In this document: positions 43,186 to 51,514 of the stretch, piece by piece
Numbering within the stretch: the stretch's first letter is position 1
How the letters are laid out: each line of letters begins with the position of its first letter
Source of the DNA: Alphaproteobacteria bacterium AO1-B
GTDB taxonomy: Bacteria > Pseudomonadota > Alphaproteobacteria > Rhizobiales > Stappiaceae
Assembly: GCA_001890945.1 (NCBI GenBank)
Contig: MLAX01000006.1
Location: forward strand, 62,001 to 126,000
Length of the DNA stretch: 64,000 nucleotides
Reading direction: 5' to 3'
The notes under the pieces: model-generated
Databases searched by the model: none
Told to the model about the DNA's origin: nothing
The model's input: only the letters and a program-made list of their open reading frames with translations
Made by a program: the position numbers and the translations under genes

Positions 43186-45558
43186 TCAGGCGGACTGCGC
43201 GATCTGAGTGCTGTCGGTGCGGGCCAGCGGCAGCGAGAAGCTGACAATCGTCCCTTTCTTGACCTCAGATTCAATGTCAAGTTTTCCGCCATGCAGTTCC
43301 ACCAAGGACCGGGCAATTGCAAGTCCAAGGCCGGATCCCTGGTGGGTCTTGGTGAACTGGTTTTCCACCTGAACAAACGGCTTGGCCAACCGCTCGATAT
43401 CGCGCTCCGAAATGCCAATCCCGGTATCGGCCACTTCAAAACGGACCCTGTCGCCGCGCGGACGGGCCTTCAAGGTGACGGTCCCATTGTCAGGGGTGAA
43501 TTTGACGGCATTGGCGAGGAGGTTGAGGAGCACCTGTTTCAGTGCGCGTTTGTCGACATCGACGTGGAGATTGTCGGCAACGTCTGCAGAGATCACGATG
43601 TTCTTTTCCGAAGCGGCGCCCGTGATGATCCGCGCTGCGTCTTCCGCAGCCTCGCTGGCGTTGACCACCTCGGTTTCGATCGACATCCGTCCGGCTTCGA
43701 TTTTCGACATGTCGAGGATGTCGTTGATCACATTCAAAAGGTAGGTGCCGGAAGAATAGATGTCCTTGCAATAATCGGCATACCGGTCTGTGCCGAGCGG
43801 ACCAAACATTTCCTGCGTCATGATATCGGAAAATCCGATGATGGCGTTCAGCGGTGTACGCAGCTCGTGAGAGATATTGGCGAGGAATTCAGACTTTGCT
43901 TGGTTGGCCGCTTCTGCGCGTGTCTTTTCTTCCTGATACTTCTCGGCCATTTCGGAGAGCTGGCGCGTCTGGACTTCCAGGATTTTGCGGGAGCGCTGCA
44001 GGTCTGTGACCGTTGCTTTCAGGCGCTTCTCAGATTCCGTCAGGCGCTCTTCGTGCTTTTTCAGCGCGGTGATGTCGGTGCCCACAGACACGAAGCCGCC
44101 GTCCTTGGTCCGGCGTTCCGAGATTTGCAGCCAGCGGCCATCTTCCAGCTGAGCTTCATAAGATCCTTCCGGTCCGCCCTGACGCTTGCTGAGTTGGACC
44201 GGCTGCGGAGAAGCCGGCCCATTTTCGGCTGCGGCGAGAACATCCTTGTAAGGGGTTCCCGGCTTGACGGCGCTCGGCGGGAGGTTGTGCAGGGACTGAT
44301 AGTTGGAGTTGCAGATCACCAATTCGTTGCGGGTGTTCCAAAGGACAAACGCCTCGGAGATTGTCTCGATCGCATCGCGCAGGCGTAGGTCTGCCATCTG
44401 GCTCTGTTCTGCAAGTAAATGCTGCTCGGTTATGTCGAGGCAGATGCCGATAAGGTGCGGCTCGGCCCGGCCTGGATCAACCTGGATTTCGCCGCGTGCC
44501 CGCAGCCAAATCCAGCTGCCGTCAGCGTGGCGCATGCGGAATGTCTCGTCGACCAGCGTTTCACCGCTCTCCAGGAGGTGTTCGGCAAGCCCGAGAAGGT
44601 CGATGTCATCCGGGTGCGTTAGGTCGGAGACTTCTGAAAAGCTCAAGATGTCATCCTTGGGTTCCCGGCCGAGGAGTTCATAAAGAGACGAAGACCAGAA
44701 CATGCGGCCGCGCGAGAGATCCCAATCGAAGAGACCGCAGCGGCCGTGGGTGAGGGCAGTGTCTATGCGGGCCCGTGTCGCCGCATAGTTCTCGTCGGCC
44801 TGTTCGGCGCGCGAGGCCTGGCTGAAGAATCCGTAAATAATGGCCAGAAGCACCAGCGATACGCCGACATACAAGGTGACATTCGCAGAAAGTGAACCGC
44901 GCCAGTCTGCGAACACGACCGACTCTGGCTGCAACACCGCAATCATGCCGAGCTGACCGTCGAGATGGCGAACGGTTGCTAGCACGGGTTCCGAACCGTC
45001 ACGGCCGGTCAGGTTCACCGGAATGGACAGAACGCCTGCGCGTTCGCCGAATACTGTCAGAGGTTGCGCCGGACCGAGGAGGTCGGTCAGCGGTCGGCCC
45101 TCCAGAGAAGGTTGGAGCGGTGCGGATGCTGCGATGTTGCCGTTTGTGTCGGAGATCAGGAAGATGCGGCCCTTGCTCGTCGCGCCAGTTGGCAGGCTGT
45201 CTGCAAGGATGCGCTTCAATGTCGTCCGGTAGCCCGCCGCCGGAAGGTCTTTACCGGATGCATTGAGCGGAGCTGCAACAACCGAGGCCATGAGGCTGAG
45301 GGTGGTCTCCGCGTCTGTGCGGGCGGCTTCATGTTGCCCGACCAGTTCGCCAGTCCGATACATGGCGAGAAAAACGAGAAACAGGATGGCGAGAGCCGGG
45401 ATCAGCCGCCGCATCATGCTGTCAGAGCGTTCTAGGTGATTATGGGCGGAAGACACGAAGTTGCGCCAGAGCGCTCTTTGTACGCCTGCGCTGCTTTTAC
45501 GTCCTGAATCCTTAGCGCTGCGCCGCCCTGTAGCGGAGCCCGCAAATGCTCTTGACAT
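43186..45558 (-). CDS. pleC: PAS sensor histidine kinase, PleC-like
   Basis: A 790-aa kinase. It has a membrane segment near residues 49-68, a periplasmic part of about 150 residues, a second segment near residues 220-245, two PAS regions (FDWDLSRGRMFWSSSLYELLGR and NTRNELVICNSNYQSLHNL), a coiled coil, and HisKA/HATPase (NISHELRTPLNAIIGFSDIM with His564, LNLLANAVKF, ADTGIGI, GSGLGLAIARSL). PleC is a kinase-phosphatase for DivK and PleD in cell-cycle polarity. The neighbours glnE and pepN match the pleC locus I recall from rhizobia. A shorter start at the inner MMRRLIP is possible. Confidence 0.78.
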   Translation of the reverse strand: MSRAFAGSATGRRSAKDSGRKSSAGVQRALWRNFVSSAHNHLERSDSMMRRLIPALAILFLVFLAMYRTGELVGQHEAARTDAETTLSLMASVVAAPLNASGKDLPAAGYRTTLKRILADSLPTGATSKGRIFLISDTNGNIAASAPLQPSLEGRPLTDLLGPAQPLTVFGERAGVLSIPVNLTGRDGSEPVLATVRHLDGQLGMIAVLQPESVVFADWRGSLSANVTLYVGVSLVLLAIIYGFFSQASRAEQADENYAATRARIDTALTHGRCGLFDWDLSRGRMFWSSSLYELLGREPKDDILSFSEVSDLTHPDDIDLLGLAEHLLESGETLVDETFRMRHADGSWIWLRARGEIQVDPGRAEPHLIGICLDITEQHLLAEQSQMADLRLRDAIETISEAFVLWNTRNELVICNSNYQSLHNLPPSAVKPGTPYKDVLAAAENGPASPQPVQLSKRQGGPEGSYEAQLEDGRWLQISERRTKDGGFVSVGTDITALKKHEERLTESEKRLKATVTDLQRSRKILEVQTRQLSEMAEKYQEEKTRAEAANQAKSEFLANISHELRTPLNAIIGFSDIMTQEMFGPLGTDRYADYCKDIYSSGTYLLNVINDILDMSKIEAGRMSIETEVVNASEAAEDAARIITGAASEKNIVISADVADNLHVDVDKRALKQVLLNLLANAVKFTPDNGTVTLKARPRGDRVRFEVADTGIGISERDIERLAKPFVQVENQFTKTHQGSGLGLAIARSLVELHGGKLDIESEVKKGTIVSFSLPLARTDSTQIAQSA

Positions 45559-45660
45559 AGGAAGTGTGCCTCAATTCCGCCGCTCCGAAGCCGAGCTCCG
45601 AATCACTTCCATTTGAATCAAATCGTTAGTATTTGTCTAGAGTCGCAGAAGAAGAAAATG

Positions 45661-45697
45661 GTTAACAAGGCGCGCTTTTACCAGAGCTCTTGTTAAC
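45661..45697. terminator. Inverted repeat between pepN and pleC
   Basis: GTTAACAAG (45661-45669) and CTTGTTAAC (45689-45697) are perfect 9-bp inverted repeats with a 19-base loop, 19 bases after the pepN stop on the minus strand. On that strand the stem is followed by CATTTTCTTCTTC, so it could end pepN transcription. It is also about 100 bases upstream of pleC and could be an operator. Confidence 0.5.
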
Positions 45698-45715
45698 GTT
45701 TCCAAATATAGCAAC

Positions 45716-48361
45716 TTACTGCAATGTCCTGTCGACAATGTCCCGGCAGTCTCTCGACAGTTCTTCGCTTGAAGAAACCCTCAAGAGGGCAGATTCAGCA
45801 AGGGTTGATCTCCGGCCTTCCAAAGCTCTCCAGGAGCGGAAGCTTGTCAGTAATCGCGAGGCGACCTGCGGATTTCTTTTGTCAATCTCTAGAACTGATT
45901 CGGCAATAAGCATGAAACCCTTGCCGTCCGCGCGTGAGAACTGTGTCGGGTTCCCGGTGGCAAAGGAGTGCAGCACGGCGCGGACACGGTTTGGATTGCT
46001 GGGCTCATAAAGCGGATCGCCGATCAAGTCCTGCACCACTTGGAGCGTGTCGTCGCGCGCGGCTGTCGCGCGTGCGGCGAACCATTTGTCCATGGCAAGG
46101 GCGCTCGTTTTGTGGCGGGTGCGGAACGCTTGCAAGGCCTCGATTGCGCCATCGAAGCCGTGGTGCACGAGTAAGGTCAGCGCCATGATCCGGTCGGTCA
46201 TGTTGTTGGCGTTATTAAACCGGTCATTGACCAGGGCAACAGCACCCGGGTTGCTTGAGTGGGCATGATAGTGCAGAGCCCGGTTGGACAGAGCGCGTTT
46301 TCCGGCAGAGGCTGCGTCCGGGGAAAATGCGCTGTCTTTTGCGTAATCCCGCGCCAGTGGCGACAGAAGGGATTGCAGCTCATCTGCAATTTCGGCAATC
46401 AAGCCGGATCGGGCGATATGAATGGCATCCGGATCAACGTTGTTGCCGATCTCCTGGGCAGTGTCTGTTTCGCTTGGCAGCGTCAGCGCCTGGGCTTTGA
46501 GGGCAGAATCGAGACGGTCATCCTCCAGCACGGTCTTCAGAACGGTGACCAGATCTGTAGCGCTTGCGAAATCCGTGTTGCGGCGGACAGCTTCTGTGCG
46601 CGCAAGAAGGGTCTGTGTGGCCAACGTCTGGACGGCTTGCCAGCGATTGTAGGGATCGCTGTCGTGCTTTGCCAGGAACGCTAAGTCGTCAGCTGACTGG
46701 TCGTGGGTCAGGCGGACCGGAGCAGAGAAGCCGCGCAACAGGGAGACCTTCGGGGCATCAGGCACATTTTGAAAGGTGATCGTTTGCGTCGGTTTTTTAA
46801 GCAGAATAATGTCGCCAACGACATCTTTTCCATCTGCCGTCGAGACCTCAAGATCCTGACCATTGGGTCCAAGAAGGCCAAATTTCAGCGGGATCACGGC
46901 CGCCTTTGCCGATTTTTGTCCCGGTAATGGCGGGATCTCCTGAGAGAGGGTCAGCGTAAAGCTTTTGTTGTCTGGATTGTGGGCGGTTTTGACGGACACG
47001 GTCGGTGTGCCGGCCTGTTCGTACCACAGTGAAAACTGCTCAAGATCGGTGCCAGTGGCATCTTCGAAACACTTCAAGAATGCTTCTATCGTTGTGGCTT
47101 CGCCGTCGTGCCGGTCGAAGTACAGGTCCAATCCGGACCGGAAACTGTCTTCGCCGAGCAGCGTTTGCAGCATCCGGACGACTTCGGCGCCTTTTTCATA
47201 GACCGTCGCGGTGTAGAAGTTGTTGATTTCCTGATAAGACCGCGGCCTCACCGGATGGGCTAGCGGGCCAGCATCTTCAGGAAACTGGTGCATCTTCAAG
47301 AGTTTTACGTCCGCGATCCGTTTGACCGGACGCGAGCGCATGTCGGCAGAAAACTCCTGGTCCCGGAAAACGGTGAGGCCTTCCTTCAGGCAAAGCTGGA
47401 ACCAGTCCCGGCAGGTGATCCGGTTGCCGGTCCAGTTGTGAAAGTACTCGTGGGCGATCACGGCCTCGATGTTGGCGTAATCCTGATCGGTGGCCGTATC
47501 CGGATCGGCAAGCACGTACTTGTCGTTGAAAATGTTGAGGCCCTTGTTCTCCATCGCGCCCATGTTGAAGTCCGACACGGCAACGATGTTGAAGACATCC
47601 AGATCATATTCGCGGCCGAAAGCCTCCTCATCCCAGCGCATGGATCGTTTGAGCGAATCCATGGCCCAGTCGCAAAGCGCTTCCTTGCCATGTTCAACGA
47701 AGATGTTGAGCTCGATCGGGTTGCCGGACGCGGTGGTAAAGCTGTCCGTGATCTTTGCCAGGTCCCCGGCCACCAGAGCAAACAGATAGGCCGGTTTGGG
47801 GTGGGGATCGTGCCAGACGGCAAAATGCCGATCGGTGCCCGCAACCAAGCCAGTCTCGATTAGGTTTCCATTTGAAAGCAGGATCGGACACGCATCGCGC
47901 GGGGCTTCCAGCCGGACTGTGTAGGCACTGAGGACATCCGGGCGGTCCGCAAAATAGGTAATACGACGGAATCCATCAGCTTCACATTGCGTGCAGTAGG
48001 TCCCGGATGACCTGTAGAGCCCCATCAACTGCGTGTTCGCATCCGGATTGAGTTCGGTGGTTATGGTCAGTGTGAACGCGTCGCCGGTTGGCGGTGTCAG
48101 TTCAAGCGCAGATGGAGTTACATCGTACGCGTTGCTTGGCAGAGCTTCCCCGTCAACCGCGATCGACAGCAGTTTGAGGTTGTCGCCATCCAGGATGAGA
48201 GGCGTGCCGGGTTTCGTATCCGGTTGGCAGGCAATCTTGAGCTCTGAAATGACCTTGGTGGCCGTGGGATCCAGGAGAACATTGAGATTTGCGGTTTCGA
48301 TGCGATAGGCCGGCGGCTGGTAGTCTTCCAGCTTGATGAGTGTCGGCGTTTCAGATGGCAT
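45716..48361 (-). CDS. pepN: Aminopeptidase N
   Basis: An 881-aa M1-family metallopeptidase that removes N-terminal amino acids from peptides. The zinc motif is HEYFH (His304, Glu305, His308) in VIAHEYFHNWTGNR, with the distal Glu in LKEGLTVFRDQEF; the exopeptidase motif is GAMENKGLNIF. The N-terminal start YRIETANLNVLLDPTATKVISELK and length match bacterial PepN. It is divergent from the tandem beta-helix genes with a 266-base gap. Confidence 0.96.
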   Translation of the reverse strand: MPSETPTLIKLEDYQPPAYRIETANLNVLLDPTATKVISELKIACQPDTKPGTPLILDGDNLKLLSIAVDGEALPSNAYDVTPSALELTPPTGDAFTLTITTELNPDANTQLMGLYRSSGTYCTQCEADGFRRITYFADRPDVLSAYTVRLEAPRDACPILLSNGNLIETGLVAGTDRHFAVWHDPHPKPAYLFALVAGDLAKITDSFTTASGNPIELNIFVEHGKEALCDWAMDSLKRSMRWDEEAFGREYDLDVFNIVAVSDFNMGAMENKGLNIFNDKYVLADPDTATDQDYANIEAVIAHEYFHNWTGNRITCRDWFQLCLKEGLTVFRDQEFSADMRSRPVKRIADVKLLKMHQFPEDAGPLAHPVRPRSYQEINNFYTATVYEKGAEVVRMLQTLLGEDSFRSGLDLYFDRHDGEATTIEAFLKCFEDATGTDLEQFSLWYEQAGTPTVSVKTAHNPDNKSFTLTLSQEIPPLPGQKSAKAAVIPLKFGLLGPNGQDLEVSTADGKDVVGDIILLKKPTQTITFQNVPDAPKVSLLRGFSAPVRLTHDQSADDLAFLAKHDSDPYNRWQAVQTLATQTLLARTEAVRRNTDFASATDLVTVLKTVLEDDRLDSALKAQALTLPSETDTAQEIGNNVDPDAIHIARSGLIAEIADELQSLLSPLARDYAKDSAFSPDAASAGKRALSNRALHYHAHSSNPGAVALVNDRFNNANNMTDRIMALTLLVHHGFDGAIEALQAFRTRHKTSALAMDKWFAARATAARDDTLQVVQDLIGDPLYEPSNPNRVRAVLHSFATGNPTQFSRADGKGFMLIAESVLEIDKRNPQVASRLLTSFRSWRALEGRRSTLAESALLRVSSSEELSRDCRDIVDRTLQ

Positions 48362-48627
48362 TCTTGTCTCCGCGTGCGTCTCTGCCGGATCGGGAAGTTC
48401 AATATGCTCCCTTGCAACGTTCGCTCACGTTCGTCAATCGTCAGGCCTTGGCTCGAGACTGGATGATGTGTGGTCTATGTGCTAGTGTTTTAAAATAGTT
48501 AAGTAAAATCAATTGTTTCAATGTTGTTCTGAAGTCGATTGCGGTTTGCGGAACAATATGGGATTGCCGACGTGACGATCTCCGTGTCATCGTTTCCGCG
48601 GGTTGATCCTTTGCTGGGAGGTGTGTG

Positions 48628-49626
48628 GTGTCAGACGAAAACACAAACGATTCAGGATCGGACTCAAAGATCGATTACAACACCAAGCACGTCTACTTTT
48701 ACCTGCCCAAAGTGCCGACAGAGGATGGGGAAGTTGCCGACAACATCGACCTTGGGGCGATGTTACGCCTCGGCGGGTACTGCGATCTGGAGCAGCAAGC
48801 TCACAAGCTTCCGGCAGACGAGCTACATTACTACCCTCAAAAATATATCGATACGCAAGGGGCTGGCAGCGAAAACATCTTCAAGAAATCCGCCGGCAGC
48901 AGCACCGAGTCCAGCCACGGCATTCTAATGGCCTGTGACGGGCATTTTCTTTTGAAAGCTGCCGAAAAGATGTTCGTCGAAACCGGGGACCACCATCTGC
49001 AGGTCAATGGCGATTACGAGCACGACACCACCGGCAGCGTGAATGTTCAGTCCGACGATATCATGACCTTGAAGAGCGGCGCCAACAAGAAGCTGACGCT
49101 CAACGCAGGCGATAAAACTGGCGATATGGAATTGCTCGCCAACAACAAGACAGAAACGGTGCAGGGCGACAACAACAATAATACGTCCGGCAATAAAACC
49201 GACTCTACAAAAGGAAACAACACGATCACCACGTGGGGGCTGACAATGACCTATAGTCTCGATGTGGCTTATTCCGCATTCGCAGCGGGGCAGATCGTTA
49301 CGTCCTCCTGGGGGCTCCAGCTTTATCTCGCAACCCTCGTCAAGGTTTATCCGGTTTCCGAAGTTGTACTTGCCGGCATGCGGTTTCAGGCAACTGGTCT
49401 AAACATGGCAAGTGTCCAAACCCAAGTCGGCTACAAGGCATTGTCGGTCGAAAGCCGTATCGCTAATCTGCGAAGTGATCTGACGAAACTCGATGGTATT
49501 GGAATGAAGATCCAGCAAACCGACCTAGAGGAGTCAGACCACATTCTCAAAGTCCGATCGGAAATCGCCCGGGTGAACAGCGGCGAAGTTGAAGCGAGCA
49601 CGAAGGGTGTTGTGGTCTTCGTATAA
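48628..49626 (+). CDS. Orphan gp5/VgrG-type beta-helix protein, copy 1
   Basis: A 332-aa protein. Residues 1-95 are a conserved N-terminal region (TKHVYFYLPKVPTEDGEV, IDLGAMLRLGGYCDLEQQ). Residues 110-200 have Gly at 120/128/136 and again at 180/188/196, an exact 8-residue period with VNG, TTG, VQG and TSG turns, as in the T4 gp5 and VgrG triple-stranded beta-helix. Residues 205-272 are hydrophobic and conserved with copy 2; residues 274-332 are a helical tail. There is no signal peptide. GTG 48628 is the start shared with copy 2 and lies 7 bases after GGGAG. Function unknown. Confidence 0.8.
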   Translation: MSDENTNDSGSDSKIDYNTKHVYFYLPKVPTEDGEVADNIDLGAMLRLGGYCDLEQQAHKLPADELHYYPQKYIDTQGAGSENIFKKSAGSSTESSHGILMACDGHFLLKAAEKMFVETGDHHLQVNGDYEHDTTGSVNVQSDDIMTLKSGANKKLTLNAGDKTGDMELLANNKTETVQGDNNNNTSGNKTDSTKGNNTITTWGLTMTYSLDVAYSAFAAGQIVTSSWGLQLYLATLVKVYPVSEVVLAGMRFQATGLNMASVQTQVGYKALSVESRIANLRSDLTKLDGIGMKIQQTDLEESDHILKVRSEIARVNSGEVEASTKGVVVFV

Positions 49627-49874
49627 TTCAGGTTTCTCAATGAGAACATTTGAGACCTGTGCTTAGCTTGGCTTCATTGGTGCTGCCTGAAGCTCACTAC
49701 TGTCGTGTAGAAGTTGGGTTCGAACCTAGTTCGTTCTCAATTTTAGGTGGTCAAGCCAGTTGCGTTCTATCCAAGCTGAATGCAGACAATAGCAGTATTT
49801 TATCGACCGATTGCTCGCACAACGATGCCTGTGCCATCGTCTCGGTGGGCTGTATCTAAGCTGGGAGGCATGCG

Positions 49875-50873
49875 GTGTCTGACGGAAACACAAACGATTC
49901 AGGATCTGACTCAAAGGTCGATTACAACACCAAGCACGTCTACTTTTACCTGCCGAAAGTGCCGACGGAAGACGGGGAAGTCCCGGACAATATCGACCTT
50001 GGGGCGATGTTGCGGCTGGGCGGATATTGCGACTTGGAGCAGCAAGCCCAGAATGTCCCTTCAGATCAACAACATTATTATCCGCAAAAACACATCGAAT
50101 CTCAGGGCGCGGGTAGTGAAAACATTTTCAAAAAATCAGCGGGGAGCAGCGATCAGTCCAGTCATGGCATTCTGATGGCCTGTGACGGGCATTTCCTTCT
50201 GAAGGCCGCAGAAAAGATGTTCGTCGAAACCGGGGATCATCATCTTCAAGTCAATGGAGATTATGAGCACGAAACAACTGGCAGCGTGAACGTTCAGTCC
50301 GGCGATATCATGAGCCTCAAGAGCGGCACCAACAAGACACTGACGCTCAATGCAGGCGACAAGACCGGCAACATGGAATTGCTCGCCAACAATAAGACGG
50401 AAACGGTGCAAGGAAACCGCACCACAACAACATCGGGAGATAACTCCGACACCACATCCGGTAATGACAGCAAGATCACATGGGGGTTCACAAAGAAGAT
50501 CAATGGCGGTGTCAACTGGACTGCGTTCATCGAAGGGCAGCTGGTCACGGCTACATGGGGTCTTCAGGTTTATTTGGGAACACTCATAAAGGTCTATCCG
50601 GTTTCCGAAGTCGTGCTGGCCGGGATGCGGTTTCAGGCGACCGGTCTTAATGTAGCAAGTGTTCAGACCCAGGTTGGTTATAAGGCATTGTCCGCTGACA
50701 CCTTCGCGGCAAAGGTCAGTAACGTTCTTACTGGCTTGGTCGATCAGCAGATTCGGATCACTCAGGCGACGTTAACAACGCAGCAGCGAGCAGTGCAGGC
50801 CAACGTGGATGAGCTTCAAGCCAGGCAAGTCGAAATGGACGCGAACATGGTCGGTGTCATCGCTTTCCTTTGA
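49875..50873 (+). CDS. Orphan gp5/VgrG-type beta-helix protein, copy 2
   Basis: A 332-aa tandem paralogue of the gene at 48628-49626, aligning without any gap. By hand count 160 of the first 180 residues are identical, and 32 of 33 in residues 241-273; residues 274-332 do not align meaningfully. The 8-residue Gly period (120/128/136 and 180/188/196) is kept, with repeats NKTETVQG, NRTTTTSG, DNSDTTSG. It also starts at GTG with a GGGAGG site. The tail (LTTQQRAVQANVDELQARQVEMD) is a predicted coiled coil. Function unknown. Confidence 0.8.
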   Translation: MSDGNTNDSGSDSKVDYNTKHVYFYLPKVPTEDGEVPDNIDLGAMLRLGGYCDLEQQAQNVPSDQQHYYPQKHIESQGAGSENIFKKSAGSSDQSSHGILMACDGHFLLKAAEKMFVETGDHHLQVNGDYEHETTGSVNVQSGDIMSLKSGTNKTLTLNAGDKTGNMELLANNKTETVQGNRTTTTSGDNSDTTSGNDSKITWGFTKKINGGVNWTAFIEGQLVTATWGLQVYLGTLIKVYPVSEVVLAGMRFQATGLNVASVQTQVGYKALSADTFAAKVSNVLTGLVDQQIRITQATLTTQQRAVQANVDELQARQVEMDANMVGVIAFL

Positions 50874-50989
50874 GCCTCTCGATCCGGCCCAGGGCGCCTG
50901 GCCGTTTTCAAGTCTGCCCGTTCAGCTTTGACCTCGCTCGCCTGCCGGTCTATGCAGTGCAAACACTTTGCACAGTCAGGACTTTTTGC

Positions 50990-51490
50990 ATGAGCCGCTT
51001 GGACAGTTTTATCCGCCGGATGACCTCTCAGAAGATCATTCTTGAGTACCTTGTCGACAAGGTGAACGAGGTTGAAGGGCCCATTCTGGAACTGGGTCTG
51101 GGCAACGGCCGGACATACGATCACTTGCGGGAAATCTATCCGAACAAGGAAATTTTCGTTTTCGATCATGCATTGACGTGCCACCCGAGCTGCGCGCCGG
51201 ATGCAGAGCACATGATCCAGGGCGACATTCGGGACACGCTGGCGTTCTGCGGACCACGCGTTGGCGGTAAGGCATCTTTTGCGCATATTGATATTGGATC
51301 CGGCGACCCGACCACGGATCTGGCGACGGTTCATTGGCTCGCGCCGATGATTGACGAGCGCATGGCGGTCGGCGGCTATATCCTGACTGGTCTGGAGCTC
51401 AAACTTCCCAATTTTGAGTATTTGCCGAACCCGGAGGGGATCAAGGCGGACCGGAACTTTATCTACCGCAAGACTTCCGAAGCTCAATAA
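50990..51490 (+). CDS. Class I SAM-dependent methyltransferase-like protein
   Basis: A 166-aa Rossmann methyltransferase: motif I is visible as ILELGLGNGRTYDHLRE, motif II as IFVFDHAL, and an acidic strand AHIDIGSGD follows. The start ATG at 50990 is preferred because residues further upstream in this frame look non-coding. Short for a methyltransferase; the substrate is unknown. It follows the beta-helix pair by 116 bases and precedes a CoA transferase by 24. Confidence 0.82.
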   Translation: MSRLDSFIRRMTSQKIILEYLVDKVNEVEGPILELGLGNGRTYDHLREIYPNKEIFVFDHALTCHPSCAPDAEHMIQGDIRDTLAFCGPRVGGKASFAHIDIGSGDPTTDLATVHWLAPMIDERMAVGGYILTGLELKLPNFEYLPNPEGIKADRNFIYRKTSEAQ

Positions 51491-51514
51491 CAGCGGACAT
51501 CAAGGACATACCAA

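Noticed and set aside
45661..45697. GTTAAC dyad as a CtrA box
   Set aside because: The two TTAA half-sites are too far apart for the CtrA consensus spacing.
49650..49859. 69-codon open frame between the beta-helix paralogues
   Set aside because: No ribosome site, no recognisable feature, and part of it covers the duplicated leader of copy 2.
48628..50873. Beta-helix pair as true VgrG proteins
   Set aside because: They lack the gp27-like and OB-fold domains of VgrG and no T6SS gene is nearby; only the repeat type is shared.
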